From contig CAKTSK010000003.1 of NCBI GenBank assembly GCA_934597725.1, forward strand, positions 41,794 to 105,793: 64,000 bases of DNA, in the 5' to 3' direction. The notes below the pieces were generated by a model. That model was not told the origin of the DNA and did no database searches. It saw only the letters and a program-made list of their open reading frames with translations. Source of the stretch: an uncultured Eubacteriales bacterium. Its GTDB lineage: Bacteria > Bacillota > Clostridia > Oscillospirales > Oscillospiraceae. Of the stretch, positions 47,458 to 56,634 are shown piece by piece. The position numbers and the translations under genes are program-made. Position 1 is the stretch's first letter. Each line of letters opens with the position of its first letter.

Positions 47458-47496
47458 AAAAGGCACCGGTATGTCACGCGAAGGAGGAGAAGTCCC

Positions 47497-48096
47497 ATGC
47501 ACATCCCAGTGATCACCATTTCCAGAGAATACGGCTCCGGCGGCCGCGCCATCGGCGAACGCCTGGCCAAGGAACTTGGGGTCCCGTTTTATGACAAGGA
47601 ACTCATCCTGATGGCCGCCAAGGAGAGCGGTCTGTCGGAGGAGTACATCAAGAAGACCGAGCAGATGAAGTCCACCAGCTTCCTCTACGGCCTGTACATG
47701 GGCGCCCAGCAGCTGCCCATGAACGACCAGATCTTCCTGGTCCAGAGCAAGATCATCCGCCAGGTGGCCGAGGAGGGGCCCTGTGTCATCGTGGGCCGCT
47801 GCGCCGACTATGTGCTGCGGGAGCGGCAGGACCTGCTCAACGTCTTTGTCCACGCCCCGCTGGCCTTCCGGGCCCGGAGGGCCAAGGAGGTCTATGAGAA
47901 GCAGGCGGGAAACATGGAGGACTTTGTGCGGAAAAAGGACAAGAAGCGCGCGGCATTTTATAACTACTTCTCCCAGAACAAGTGGGGCGATGCCCGCCAC
48001 TACCATCTGGCGGTGAGCAGTGTGTACGGCGTGGATTTCGCCGTGGAAGTCCTCAAACATGCGGCAACCACCTTCCCGGGAGAGGAGCGTCCGTGA
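47497..48096 (+). CDS. Cytidylate kinase-like protein
   Basis: A 199-residue P-loop protein of the cytidylate kinase-like family. The phosphate loop reads ISREYGSGGRAIGERLA, and CVIVGRCADYVL and the arginine-rich VHAPLAFRARRA lid are typical. True CMP kinase (Cmk) has a different N-terminus, so this is a paralogue of unknown substrate. ATG 47497 follows AAGGAGG; the frame is open further upstream but there overlaps the rnpB terminator. The MATE gene starts within its stop codon. Confidence 0.85.
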   Translation: MHIPVITISREYGSGGRAIGERLAKELGVPFYDKELILMAAKESGLSEEYIKKTEQMKSTSFLYGLYMGAQQLPMNDQIFLVQSKIIRQVAEEGPCVIVGRCADYVLRERQDLLNVFVHAPLAFRARRAKEVYEKQAGNMEDFVRKKDKKRAAFYNYFSQNKWGDARHYHLAVSSVYGVDFAVEVLKHAATTFPGEERP

Positions 48097-49478
48097 AAGA
48101 ACACGACCAACCGATCCAAGAGAATAAGATGGGCGTCATGCCCGTCCACCGGCTGCTGCTGAGCATGTCGGGGCCGATGATGCTCTCCATGCTCATCCAG
48201 GCCCTGTACAACGTGGTGGACAGCGTCTTTGTGTCCTACATCAGCGAGGGCGCGCTGACGGCGGTCTCCCTGGCCTACCCCATGCAGAACCTGATGATCG
48301 CCGTGGCCACGGGGACCGGCGTGGGCGTCAACGCCCTGCTGTCCCGGAACCTGGGGGAGAAAAACTTCTCCATGGTCAACCGCACGGCGGGCAACGCCCT
48401 GTTTCTGGGCCTGGTCAGCTATGTGGTCTTTGCGCTGCTGGGAGCGTTTGGCTCCCGGGCCTATTTTGCCGCCCAGGTGACCGACCCGGAGATCATCCGC
48501 ATGGGACAGGAGTACCTGTCGGTGATCCTGGTGCTCTCCATCGGCTGCTTTGGGCAGGTGCTGCTCTCCCGGCTGCTCCAGTCCACCGGCAAGACCTTTT
48601 ACAGCATGGTCATCCAGATGGTGGGCGCGGTGCTGAACATCATCCTGGACCCCCTGCTGATCTTCGGCCTGGGCGGCTTCCCCGCCATGGGCGTGGCCGG
48701 CGCAGCGCTGGCTACCGTGCTCAGCCAGCTGGTGGGCACGGCCCTGGGGGTATACTACAACCTGCGGAAAAACCCGGAGATCCGCTTTTCCGTTTCCCAG
48801 GTGCGCCCCAGCAAGGGGATCATCGCCCGCATCTACAGCGTGGGTGTCCCGTCGATCCTGCTGCAGACGGTGGCCTCCCTGCTGATCTTTGGCCTGAACC
48901 AGATCCTGGTGTCCTTCTCCGAGACGGCCACCGCCGTTTACGGCGTGTATTTCAAGCTGCAGGGCTTTGCCTTCCTGCCCATCATCGGCATGAACAACGG
49001 CATGGTGCCCATCATCGCCTACAACTACGGGGCCAAAAAGCCCGAGCGGATCTTGCAGACCATCAAGCTGGCCATCCTCTATGCGGTGGGCATCATGGTG
49101 GCGGCGGTGCTGCTGTTCCAGATTTTCCCGGTCCAGCTGCTGAGCTTTTTCCAGGCGTCCCCGGAGATGCTGGCCATTGGCGTGCCGGCGCTGCGGACCT
49201 TGAGCCTGTGCTTCCTGGTGGGAGGCTTTACCATCGTCTCCTCCTCGGTGTTCCAGGCCCTGGGGAAGGGGCTGCTGAGCATGTCCATCTCGGTGTTCCG
49301 GCAGCTGCTGCTGGTGCTGCCCCTGGCCTATTTCTTCTCTCTGACGGGAAATCTGAACATGGTCTGGTGGGCCTTCCCGGTGGCAGAGGTGCTGGCGGGC
49401 CTGCTGGCGGCCTACTATCTCTGGCGCGCCTATCACCGGGTCATCCTGCCGCTGAGGGATCAGGATTTCCGTTTTTGA
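48093..49478 (+). CDS. MATE family efflux transporter
   Basis: A 461-residue transporter with twelve predicted helices in two halves, exchanging Na+ or H+ for drugs or metabolites at the cytoplasmic membrane. MLSMLIQALYNVVDSVFVS and GVNALLSRNLGEKNF are the MATE signatures of the first half; LQGFAFLPIIGMNNGMVPI, the equivalent of the second. GTG 48093 is taken as start since AGAGGAG lies seven bases upstream and it overlaps the previous stop as GTGA, giving coupled translation. Substrate unknown; no regulator adjacent. Confidence 0.9.
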   Translation: MKEHDQPIQENKMGVMPVHRLLLSMSGPMMLSMLIQALYNVVDSVFVSYISEGALTAVSLAYPMQNLMIAVATGTGVGVNALLSRNLGEKNFSMVNRTAGNALFLGLVSYVVFALLGAFGSRAYFAAQVTDPEIIRMGQEYLSVILVLSIGCFGQVLLSRLLQSTGKTFYSMVIQMVGAVLNIILDPLLIFGLGGFPAMGVAGAALATVLSQLVGTALGVYYNLRKNPEIRFSVSQVRPSKGIIARIYSVGVPSILLQTVASLLIFGLNQILVSFSETATAVYGVYFKLQGFAFLPIIGMNNGMVPIIAYNYGAKKPERILQTIKLAILYAVGIMVAAVLLFQIFPVQLLSFFQASPEMLAIGVPALRTLSLCFLVGGFTIVSSSVFQALGKGLLSMSISVFRQLLLVLPLAYFFSLTGNLNMVWWAFPVAEVLAGLLAAYYLWRAYHRVILPLRDQDFRF

Positions 49479-49795
49479 GGGTCTCGCTGGGTGCATTAGA
49501 AAAATGTAGTATATAAATTGGGAATTTAGTTAATTAGTCCGATTTATTTTGTTGAAATTAGGCAGTATCATTGAACATGAAATTGAATGAATCTGTTGCG
49601 GTTGCATGGGCCGGGAAGGGCTTTTTTCCGGCGAATTAGCCGCACAGAGGGTTCAAGATCACCGTTGATTTTACACTATTGTGAAAACAATTGCCCTGAC
49701 TCTGGACTGGTCCGGGACCAGGGCAGTGTTTAGCTCGCCTGTCAAGGGTGGGCGATCTTTGTCAGCGAAACTTTATTTTATGGAGGTAGATTATC
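49479..49795 (+). promoter_or_regulatory. AT-rich gap and leader before the second acyl-CoA dehydrogenase
   Basis: No coding sequence is seen. GCCGGGAA...TTTTCCGGC (about 49609-49632) may be a weak terminator for the MATE gene. TTGATT at 49665-49670 is the best -35, but its -10 is poor. ATTGT-GAAA-ACAAT (49678-49691) is a small inverted repeat. GCCCTG...CAGGGC encloses TGGTCC-G-GGACCA (about 49693-49725), a stable leader hairpin with no T-run. Confidence 0.4.
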
Positions 49796-50962
49796 ATGCG
49801 GTTACTGACTGAAGAACAGAAGCATTGGGTAGAAGTGATTGGCGATTTCTGCAAGAAGGAAATTGAGCCCATCATGCTGGATTGGGACAAGGTCGTGGAT
49901 CCTTCCAAGGCTATCCCCTTTGAGCCCTATGCAAAGGCTTTCAAGCTGGGCCTGAACTCCTTCGAGATCCCCAAGGAGTACGGCGGCAACAAGGTCGACC
50001 TGGCTACCGCTGAGGTCATGTACGAAGAGATGGGCTACTATGACGGCAACTTCGCTTCCGTCATGCAGACCACCAACCTGGCTCTGAAGCCCATCCTGAT
50101 CGGTGGTACTCCCGAGCAGGTTCAGTACTTCTCCAAGCACATCCTGGAGGGCAAGGGCTACGCTGCTTTCGCTCTGACCGAGCCCCAGTCCGGTTCTGAC
50201 GCTTCCAACGTGAAGACCACTGCTGTCAAGGACGGCGACGAGTGGGTCATCAACGGCGAGAAGTGCTTCATCACCAACGGCGGCGAGGCTGACATCGTCT
50301 GCGTGTTCGCTTCCACCGATCCCACCGCTGGCACCAAGGGCATCTCTGCTTTCATGGTTCCCACCAGCTTCCCCGGCTTCTCTGTCACCAAGTATGAGGA
50401 CAAGAGCGGCTTCCGCACCATCTCCACCTGCTCCCTGAAGTTCGACAACGTCCGCGTTCCCGCTGCCAACCTGGTTGGTGGTGAGGCTGGCCTGGGCAAG
50501 GGCTTCGGCTTCGCTATGAAGACTCTGGACAAGTCCCGTGCTTGCGTCGGCGCTCTGGCTGTCGGTATCGCTCGCCGCGCTCTGGACGAGGCCATTGCCT
50601 TCGTGAAGGAGAGAGTCACCTTCGGCGCTCCCGTCTCCAAGAGACAGGGCATCCAGTGGATGATCGCTGACATGGCCACCAAGATCGAGGCTTCCCGTCA
50701 GCTGGTTTCCCACGCCAACGACCTGCAGAGCAAGGGCCTGCCCTTCTCCAAGGAGGCCGCTATGGCTAAGATGTTCGCTACCCAGAGCGCTATGGAAGTC
50801 TGCACCGACGCCATCCAGCTGATGGGCGGCAAGGGCTACATGAAGGAAGACTGCGTGGAGAAGCTGTTCCGCGACATCAAGGCTTACTGCATCTTCGAGG
50901 GCACCAACCAGATCCAGAAGATCGTTATCTCTGGCGCTGTTCTGTCCGGCAAGGGCCACTAA
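49796..50962 (+). CDS. Acyl-CoA dehydrogenase, highly expressed type
   Basis: A 388-residue FAD enzyme of the acyl-CoA dehydrogenase family. FALTEPQSGSDASNVK is the FAD-binding segment and the catalytic Glu is in CIFEGTNQIQ. It is clearly a different paralogue from the gene at 27467. Its codons favour GCT, GTT and GGT far more than its neighbours, as the rpmE and rpmB genes do, so it is probably expressed very strongly. Electron partner and substrate are unknown; no etf genes are next to it. The start follows ATGGAGG with nine bases. A very strong terminator follows. Confidence 0.9.
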   Translation: MRLLTEEQKHWVEVIGDFCKKEIEPIMLDWDKVVDPSKAIPFEPYAKAFKLGLNSFEIPKEYGGNKVDLATAEVMYEEMGYYDGNFASVMQTTNLALKPILIGGTPEQVQYFSKHILEGKGYAAFALTEPQSGSDASNVKTTAVKDGDEWVINGEKCFITNGGEADIVCVFASTDPTAGTKGISAFMVPTSFPGFSVTKYEDKSGFRTISTCSLKFDNVRVPAANLVGGEAGLGKGFGFAMKTLDKSRACVGALAVGIARRALDEAIAFVKERVTFGAPVSKRQGIQWMIADMATKIEASRQLVSHANDLQSKGLPFSKEAAMAKMFATQSAMEVCTDAIQLMGGKGYMKEDCVEKLFRDIKAYCIFEGTNQIQKIVISGAVLSGKGH

Positions 50963-51007
50963 TCCTTAGTGCTTCCTGTTCTTGACACGATGAATTGTGT
51001 CTGATCG

Positions 51008-51044
51008 CTCCCCCGGTCGAGTTTCTCGACCGGGGGAGTTTTTT
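51008..51044 (+). terminator. Terminator after the second acyl-CoA dehydrogenase
   Basis: CTCCCCCGGTCGAG and CTCGACCGGGGGAG form a perfect 14-bp stem with a TTT loop and TTTTTT. Confidence 0.95.
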
Positions 51045-51108
51045 CTTTCCGGGACAGGGGAGAGCGGCTGGGTCGGAGAGGACCCATTCAGGAAAGGGGT
51101 ACACTGAG

Positions 51109-51483
51109 ATGTTGATTTTAGGGATCTTTTTTGTGATTGCAGCCTTGTTCCCTGTATATCTAAAATACAGAGTTGTTTTTCACGGCGAAAAGTGCAAGGG
51201 AAAAATCATTGGGATCAAAGAGGAAAACGCAGGATATGTGATCCGCGGCGTTCCTGTCAAAAAACATGCCTATCTTGTGCAAATCAAAAAGAAAAGATAT
51301 TACACGGCACACGGCTGTCTCTTGGTATCTTTGGGAAAACGAAAAATTGGAAAAGAGATCCTTGTCTTCAAAAACGAAAAATACGGGAGAGAAGTTTTTC
51401 AGTGTTTTGATTTTCGGACCGAAGCGCTTGCTCTCCTGATCCTGTTGCCCGGCCTCTTTCTGATCGTGGAGAGCCTTCGGTGA
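51109..51483 (+). CDS. Small membrane protein of unknown function
   Basis: A 124-residue protein with a hydrophobic helix at each end (LILGIFFVIAALFPVYL; ALALLILLPGLFLIV) around a Lys-rich beta-type middle (QIKKKRYYTAHGCLL, KRKIGKEILVFKNEKYG). The layout is like DUF3592-type membrane proteins but I cannot confirm a family. Codons are AT-richer than in the surroundings. The ribosome site AGGAAAGGGG stands ten bases before ATG 51109; earlier in-frame codons overlap the terminator. Confidence 0.65.
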   Translation: MLILGIFFVIAALFPVYLKYRVVFHGEKCKGKIIGIKEENAGYVIRGVPVKKHAYLVQIKKKRYYTAHGCLLVSLGKRKIGKEILVFKNEKYGREVFQCFDFRTEALALLILLPGLFLIVESLR

Positions 51484-51670
51484 AGTCGATCAGCCTTTTC
51501 GGAAACGCGGCTGATGCACGCTGTAAAGCCTTCTGGCGCGATTCAAAGGAAGATAAGGGTTTTCTCCTCTCACCTGTCTCGCCGCCTCCCAGGGGCTGCC
51601 AGAGGCCCTCAGAGGCGATGCCCTGTTCTCCCTCAGAACGCACGATCTTTTCCAACCTGCCGAAACGCCA

Positions 51671-51717
51671 AACGCAGCCCGACCCGGAACTCCGGCAAGG
51701 GCTGCGTTCTTGTTTGT
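51671..51717. terminator. Terminator between convergent small membrane genes
   Basis: AACGCAGCCC pairs with GGGCTGCGTT with an inner CCGG-AACT-CCGG; T-rich tails are short. The stretch 51484-51670 shows no gene. Confidence 0.65.
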
Positions 51718-51724
51718 GATGGTA

Positions 51725-52102
51725 TTATTTGTTTCTTCTGAGCAGGACCACACTCTGATAGAGGAGAAAAGGAATGGAACCGATCACGCCGGCAAGGGTA
51801 TAAATGGGAAAGGCGATCACGCCAAGGAGGATTTTCGGGGCCATCGGCGTGAGCCACTTCTGAGCGATGCCATTGTAAAAAATCAGCCCCGTAGGGATTC
51901 CTGAAAACAGCAGTCCAAATGAGAGCATACTTTTTGAAACCCCCAACGGTTCTGGAACGGGCATATTTTTGCTGCTCCAAAAGGCGAGATACGCTGGATC
52001 TCTCCGTTGATCTGCTTGAACAGCGGCGACGCAAGAACCAAGCATACAACCGATCAAAATAAATGCAGCAATAACGAAGATTTGTTTCAGCTCTTTTTTC
52101 AT
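51725..52102 (-). CDS. Small membrane protein of unknown function
   Basis: A 125-residue protein. The N-terminus (MKKELKQIFVIAAFILIGCMLG) is a membrane helix, or a lipoprotein signal with Cys at 19 or 24. Two further helices lie near residues 59-80 and 90-118, and the end is basic (LLRRNK). Not recognised. ATG 52102 has AGAAGGA nine bases upstream. It is on minus, facing the previous small gene across a terminator. Codons are AT-richer than those of neighbours. Confidence 0.6.
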   Translation of the reverse strand: MKKELKQIFVIAAFILIGCMLGSCVAAVQADQRRDPAYLAFWSSKNMPVPEPLGVSKSMLSFGLLFSGIPTGLIFYNGIAQKWLTPMAPKILLGVIAFPIYTLAGVIGSIPFLLYQSVVLLRRNK

Positions 52103-52151
52103 CCTTCATCGTCCTTCTCTGTGTTGTCGTGGCAGTATGAGTTGAGACAGG

Positions 52152-52184
52152 AAACGCCTCCCCCGGAACACCGGGGGAGGCGGA
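52152..52184 (-). terminator. Terminator after potD
   Basis: CGCCTCCCCCGG and CCGGGGGAGGCG form a 12-bp stem. On minus it is followed by TTTCCTGT, a short T-run. Confidence 0.7.
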
Positions 52185-52195
52185 GGAAAGGAAGG

Positions 52196-53311
52196 TCAGT
52201 TGATCTTCAAGGTCTCCCAGAGGGAGTTCATGTGGTCGAGCATGTCGTTGGACAGATTGCGGTACGCAAGCTTGTTGTACTGCTCAGAGAAGTGGGTGAC
52301 ATCGGGGTAGAGGATCTCCATGGCCTCCTCACCCATGTCCTCCTGGTAGGTCTCGTTCTCATAGACCAGGGAGTTGGGAGAGGCGTACCAGATGTACTCG
52401 GCGTTGGCGATGGCAGGCTCCTCACTGAGCATGTAGTTGATGAAGATCTCCGCCAGCTCCTGGTTCTCGCAGCAGGAGGGGATGCACATGGCATCGACGA
52501 AGTAGTTGGTGGGTTCGGGATAATAGAACTGCAGGTCCACGTTTTCGGCCTGGGCGTCCACCATGGTGAAGTAGTCCCCGGCGTAATAGGCGCCGATAGA
52601 AGCCTCGCCGGCTTCCAGCGCGTTGAAGATCTCATCCATCACATAGGCTTTCACCAGGGGGCGCTGCTTCAGCAGGGACTGGAGCGCCTGCTCCCACTGG
52701 GCCTTGTCGGTGGTGTTCACGTCGATGCCTTCCTTGTACATGGCGGTGCCGAAGGCGTCCCGGGAGTTGTTGAACTGGAGGATCTTGCCGGCGTACTTCT
52801 CGTTCCACAGGAGGTCCCAGCCGTTCGCGTCGGCCTGGTCCACCTGGTTGGCGTCGTAGATGATCCCCACCACGCCGTAGGTATAGGGGACAGAATACTC
52901 GTTGGTCTCGTCGTAATACAGCCCCTTGAAGCTGTCTGCGATGTACTGATAGTTGGGGATGTTGTCAAAGTTCAGCGGCTTGAGCATCTCCTCTTCCCGC
53001 AGGCGGGCGATCATATAGTCCGAGGGGATGATCACGTCATAGCTCACAGCGCCGCTTTTCAGCTTGGCATACATGTCTTCGTTGCTGGCGAAGGTGGAGT
53101 AGTTGACCTTCACCTTCTGGCCGTAGGTCTCCTCATACCACTGCTCAAAGGCTTTGATGGTGTCCAGGGAGCCGTCGGAGCCGTCGGAGATGTACTCGCC
53201 CCAGTTGTAGACGTTCAGGGTCAGGGTGTCTCCGCCGCCGCCGCAGCCGGCCAGACACAGGCTCAGCACAAGGACCAGGGCGAGGGCGAGGGCAGTCAGC
53301 TTCTTTTTCAT
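52196..53311 (-). CDS. potD: Spermidine/putrescine ABC transporter substrate-binding lipoprotein
   Basis: A 371-residue extracellular binding protein. The signal ends with the lipobox LAGC at about residue 23. The mature start LNVYNWGEYI is the polyamine-binding protein signature, followed by FASNEDMYAKLKSGAVSYDV and PSDYMIARL. The acidic and aromatic residues that hold polyamine amines (for instance the WGEYI and DQADANGWDLLW regions) are kept. It captures spermidine or putrescine for PotBC. RBS AAAGGAGG. It is the last gene of the potABCD operon. Confidence 0.94.
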   Translation of the reverse strand: MKKKLTALALALVLVLSLCLAGCGGGGDTLTLNVYNWGEYISDGSDGSLDTIKAFEQWYEETYGQKVKVNYSTFASNEDMYAKLKSGAVSYDVIIPSDYMIARLREEEMLKPLNFDNIPNYQYIADSFKGLYYDETNEYSVPYTYGVVGIIYDANQVDQADANGWDLLWNEKYAGKILQFNNSRDAFGTAMYKEGIDVNTTDKAQWEQALQSLLKQRPLVKAYVMDEIFNALEAGEASIGAYYAGDYFTMVDAQAENVDLQFYYPEPTNYFVDAMCIPSCCENQELAEIFINYMLSEEPAIANAEYIWYASPNSLVYENETYQEDMGEEAMEILYPDVTHFSEQYNKLAYRNLSNDMLDHMNSLWETLKIN

Positions 53312-53376
53312 GGAATGTCCTCCTTTGTTGGGGTGGGGTGGATTATATTTGCCGCGGCTGCGGCAGATATGCGGGG

Positions 53377-54198
53377 TCAGCTGTGCTTGCGGTGCTTCCG
53401 GCGCTGTCTGGGCGCTTTGTCCTCCCGGTCAGACAGGTTGGTGAACAGCAGCAGCGCCAGGATGACGAAGAAGATCAGGGTGGCCAGGGCGTACATCTTG
53501 GGGGTCACGGTCTTTTTCGTCATGCTGTAGATGCGGATGGGCAGGGTCTCAAAGCCGTTGCCGGTGGTGAAGTAACTGATGACGAAGTCATCCAGGGAGA
53601 GGGTGAAGGCCATGATGAACCCGGTGAGGATGCCCGGGAAGATCTCCGGCAGCTCCACTTTCAGAAAGGCCCGCATGGGGGTGCAGCCCAGGTCCATGGC
53701 CGCTTCCGGCAGGGCCTTGTCCATCTGGCGCAGCTTGGGCAGCACCTGTAAGATCACATAAGGCAGGCAGAAGGTGATGTGGGCGATGAGGATGGTGCCG
53801 AAGTTCAGGCTGGTGGACAGGCCCATGAGCCGCCCGGCAAAGACGAACATCAGCATCAGGGAGATGCCGGTGATGATCTCGGGGTTGACCATGGGCAGGT
53901 TGGTCACCGTGTTCATGGCCACCCGCATATACCGGCTGCGCAGCTTGTTGATCCCCACGGCGGCGGCGGTCCCCATCACTGTGGACAGGGTCGCGGCGCA
54001 GAGGGCCAGCACCAATGTGTTGCGCAGGGCTTCCAGGGTGTTGCTGTCGTGGAAAAGCTCCTTGTACCAGTACAGGGAAAAGCCGGAAAAGACCGACAGA
54101 CTGTTGCCGCTGTTGAAGGAAAAGAACAGCATGATGGCAATGGGGGCAAAGAGAAAGAGAAAGATCAGGGCTGTATAGACTTTTGCAAGGGGTTTCAT
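53377..54198 (-). CDS. potC: Spermidine/putrescine ABC transporter permease
   Basis: A 273-residue permease with six helices. The EAA loop, which docks on the ATPase, reads ALPEAAMDLGCTPMRAFLKV near residue 170. The C-terminus is basic and ends RQRRKHRKHS. It pairs with PotB to form the channel. Three bases separate it from the potB stop, so translation is coupled. The 65-base gap to potD has only a ribosome site. Confidence 0.93.
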   Translation of the reverse strand: MKPLAKVYTALIFLFLFAPIAIMLFFSFNSGNSLSVFSGFSLYWYKELFHDSNTLEALRNTLVLALCAATLSTVMGTAAAVGINKLRSRYMRVAMNTVTNLPMVNPEIITGISLMLMFVFAGRLMGLSTSLNFGTILIAHITFCLPYVILQVLPKLRQMDKALPEAAMDLGCTPMRAFLKVELPEIFPGILTGFIMAFTLSLDDFVISYFTTGNGFETLPIRIYSMTKKTVTPKMYALATLIFFVILALLLFTNLSDREDKAPRQRRKHRKHS

Positions 54199-54201
54199 GG
54201 C

Positions 54202-55095
54202 TCACAGCCCTCCTTCCGCGCGGTGTCCCACCAGTTTTCGCATGATGGCCATGCAGACCAGCAGCAGGATCATGAGGACAAAGGCGATGGCGGCGGCGAA
54301 GTGGAGGTTGTTGGCCACATACTGCCCCTCGATCACGTCGCCGATGAGCATGATCTTGCCGTCGCCCAGCTTCTGAGAGATATAAAAGGTACTGACCGAG
54401 GGGATCAGGACCATGGTCACCCCGGAGATCACGCCCGGCAGGCTCAGCGGCCAGATCACCCGGCGCAGCACCCCCAGGCTGTTGCAGCCCAGGTCCCGGG
54501 CGGCCTCGATGAGCTTTTCGTCCATCTTGGCCATGATGGAGTACAGGGGCAGGATCATGTAGGGGATGTAGTCATAGACCATGCCGATGACCACGGCGGC
54601 CTCGGTGCCGATGACGTGGATGCCCGGCAGATGGAGCAGGGAGAGGAAATTGTTGAAGATGCCGGTGTCCTGCAAAATGGTCATCCAGGCGTAGGTGCGG
54701 ATGAGGAAGTTCATCCACATGGGGATCATGATGATGGTCATAAAGACCTTCTGGACCTTGGGCTCTGCCCGGGCCATGATATAGGCCAGGGGATAGGCCA
54801 GCAGCAGGCAGATGACGGTGGAGATCACAGCCAGCTTCAGGGAGCGCCAGAAGATGACCAGATAGGTCCGCACCTCGGTGGTGGACCCGTCGTCCTGGAG
54901 CACGCTGGAGGTGGCGGTGAAGAACCGCTGGACGTTTTCCAGGGTGAACTGGAAGCTGTCATCGGTGAAGGCGTAGTAGGCCACAAAGGCCAGCGGGACC
55001 AGGACAAACAACGCCGCCCAAACGGTATAGGGGGCCAACGCCCCGTGCTCGGCCCGGAGGATCTTGCGCTGGTTCCGGGAGACGGTCTCTCTCAT
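54202..55095 (-). CDS. potB: Spermidine/putrescine ABC transporter permease
   Basis: A 297-residue permease with six helices and an extracytoplasmic stretch after helix one. The EAA loop is [23 protein letters not shown] 55095 overlaps the potA stop as ATGA and has GAGGAGGAGG before it; the upstream frame belongs to potA in another phase. Confidence 0.93.
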   Translation of the reverse strand: MRETVSRNQRKILRAEHGALAPYTVWAALFVLVPLAFVAYYAFTDDSFQFTLENVQRFFTATSSVLQDDGSTTEVRTYLVIFWRSLKLAVISTVICLLLAYPLAYIMARAEPKVQKVFMTIIMIPMWMNFLIRTYAWMTILQDTGIFNNFLSLLHLPGIHVIGTEAAVVIGMVYDYIPYMILPLYSIMAKMDEKLIEAARDLGCNSLGVLRRVIWPLSLPGVISGVTMVLIPSVSTFYISQKLGDGKIMLIGDVIEGQYVANNLHFAAAIAFVLMILLLVCMAIMRKLVGHRAEGGL

Positions 55096-56213
55096 GCGTC
55101 CTCCTCCTCTTCGGTGACCTCGGACAGCTCGTCCAGCTCGTTGGAGAAGGAGGAGTAGTCGCCGTACAGGTCGGAGTATTCGGATTTCTTCATGATGTGG
55201 ATGGCATCCGGCTCCAGCTCGATGCCGATGTGTTCGTCCACATCCACAAAGTCGGTGGTCTGGATCATCCACTTGAAGCCGTCCACGTCCACGATGATCT
55301 CATAGTGGACGCCCATGAAGGTCACCGAGGTGACCACGCCGGTGAGCTGGCCCCTCTCGACGGGGACGATGTCCACGTCTTCCGGGCGCACGACCACGTC
55401 CACGGGCACGTTTTTGCCGAACTCTTTGTCCAGACATTGGAAGGTCTGGCCGGAGAAGGAGACCTTGTAGTCCTCCAGCATGATCCCGTCCAGAATGTTG
55501 CTCTCGCCGATGAAGTCGGCCACGAAGGCGTTCTGAGGCTCGTTGTAGATGTCGATGGGGGTGCCGATCTGGTGGATCTTGCCCTCGGACATGACCACCA
55601 CGGTATCGGACATGGACAGGGCCTCCTCCTGGTCGTGGGTGACAAAGACAAAGGTGATGCCCGTCTGCTTCTGGATCTTTTTCAGCTCCACCTGCATGTC
55701 CTTGCGCAGCTTCAGGTCCAGCGCGCCCAGGGGTTCGTCCAGCAGCAGCACCTGGGGATGGGCCACCAGGGCCCGGGCGATGGCCACCCGCTGCTGCTGG
55801 CCGCCGGAGAGGCGGGTGACCGACCGGTGCTCAAAGCCCTTGAGGGCCACCAGGGAGAGCATCTCTGTGACCTTGGTCTGGATCTCTTCCTTGGGGACCT
55901 TCTTTTCCCGCAGGGGGAAGGCCACGTTTTCAAAGACGTTCAGGTGGGGGAAGAGGGCGTATTTCTGAAAGACGGTGTTGACGCTGCGCTGATAGGGAGG
56001 CACGTCGTTGATCCGCTTGCCCAGGAAGAGCACGTCGCCTTCGTCGGGGGTCTCAAAGCCGCCGATGAGGCGCAGCATGGTGGTTTTGCCGCACCCGGAG
56101 GGGCCCAGCAAGGTGATGAATTCGTTGTCGTAGATGTCCAGGTTGACGTTCTTCAGCACCGGCTCCCCGTCGAAGGACTTGGTGATGTTTTTCAGTTCGA
56201 TGATCTTTTTCAT
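55092..56213 (-). CDS. potA: Spermidine/putrescine ABC transporter ATP-binding protein
   Basis: A 373-residue ATPase. Walker [10 protein letters not shown], signature [15 protein letters not shown], Walker [12 protein letters not shown] and the switch His in VTHDQEE are all present. The C-terminal 130 residues are a TOBE regulatory domain, ending in an unusual acidic tail ([13 protein letters not shown]). ATG 56213 follows GGGAGGG; an open frame further upstream is leader RNA, not protein, as it crosses the attenuator hairpin. Confidence 0.95.
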   Translation of the reverse strand: MKKIIELKNITKSFDGEPVLKNVNLDIYDNEFITLLGPSGCGKTTMLRLIGGFETPDEGDVLFLGKRINDVPPYQRSVNTVFQKYALFPHLNVFENVAFPLREKKVPKEEIQTKVTEMLSLVALKGFEHRSVTRLSGGQQQRVAIARALVAHPQVLLLDEPLGALDLKLRKDMQVELKKIQKQTGITFVFVTHDQEEALSMSDTVVVMSEGKIHQIGTPIDIYNEPQNAFVADFIGESNILDGIMLEDYKVSFSGQTFQCLDKEFGKNVPVDVVVRPEDVDIVPVERGQLTGVVTSVTFMGVHYEIIVDVDGFKWMIQTTDFVDVDEHIGIELEPDAIHIMKKSEYSDLYGDYSSFSNELDELSEVTEEEEDA

Positions 56214-56628
56214 ACACACCCTCCCGCAAAGAAAAAAGTGACTGCGCACCAAAAAGCACGCAGTCACTTGGAAAGACCCCACAAAAGCTCCCCGGGCAGG
56301 GGAAAAGAACGAGGGAAAAGAAATCAGGAGATGAGAGTCTATATAGCAAAGAAACTTACTTTTACTACTCTTATTGACCATTTCACAAGTTTGCATGCCC
56401 GTTCGGGCGCTGCGTGCTCTGAGGAGCACTGGTTTATAGTTACCAACTTATAAAACTTGGGCTTTCAACCCAATCAATAAGGCAACAGAAGTTGCCGCCG
56501 CATCACGCGGAACTCGGCATTCGACCCGGCTGTCCGTGTGGCCTTGGCCCTGGGGCAGGGGATGCCCGTCCGGCGGTCGTGTCTTGCTTTGGAAAGACTC
56601 AAAGAACCTGATTTTCCAATTTAAGATA
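56214..56628 (-). ncRNA. Long structured leader RNA of potABCD
   Basis: About 415 bases separate the consensus promoter from the potA start. On minus this stretch can form at least seven local hairpins, among them GGGCA-TGCCC (56553-56567), GGCAAC-GTTGCC (56481-56496), CCGC-GCGG (56498-56510), GGG-CCC (56459-56471), GTGCTC-GAGCAC (56414-56429) and GCCC-GGGC (56397-56408). It ends in an intrinsic terminator 19 bases before potA. No known class (T-box, SAM, TPP, cobalamin, c-di-GMP, guanidine) was recognised. It may be a cis-acting regulator or a separate small RNA with read-through. Confidence 0.55.
56230..56271 (-). terminator. Terminator/attenuator in front of potA
   Basis: AAGTGACTGCG (56269-56259 on minus) and CGCAGTCACTT (56246-56236) form a perfect 11-bp stem with a 12-base loop, followed on minus by TTTTC. 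It lies between the promoter and the potA ribosome binding site. Confidence 0.85.
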
Positions 56629-56634
56629 TGAGGT

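Noticed and set aside
49796..50962. Horizontal transfer as cause of the odd codon usage
   Set aside because: The codon bias matches that of ribosomal protein genes in the same window, so expression level explains it better.
51633..52109. Alternative 158-codon minus frame overlapping the small membrane gene
   Set aside because: The 125-codon frame has membrane helices and a well spaced ribosome site; this one is Arg/Ser-rich and runs through the terminator.
56214..56428. N-terminal extension of PotA to 56428
   Set aside because: It would place coding sequence over the attenuator hairpin and has no similarity to PotA N-termini; [14 protein letters not shown] is the normal start with GGGAGGG before it.
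56214..56628. T-box, tmRNA or SRP RNA in the potA leader
   Set aside because: No TGGNACC antiterminator core, no tmRNA tag frame or CCA end, and no GGTCAGGTCCGGAAGGAAG-type SRP loop was found.
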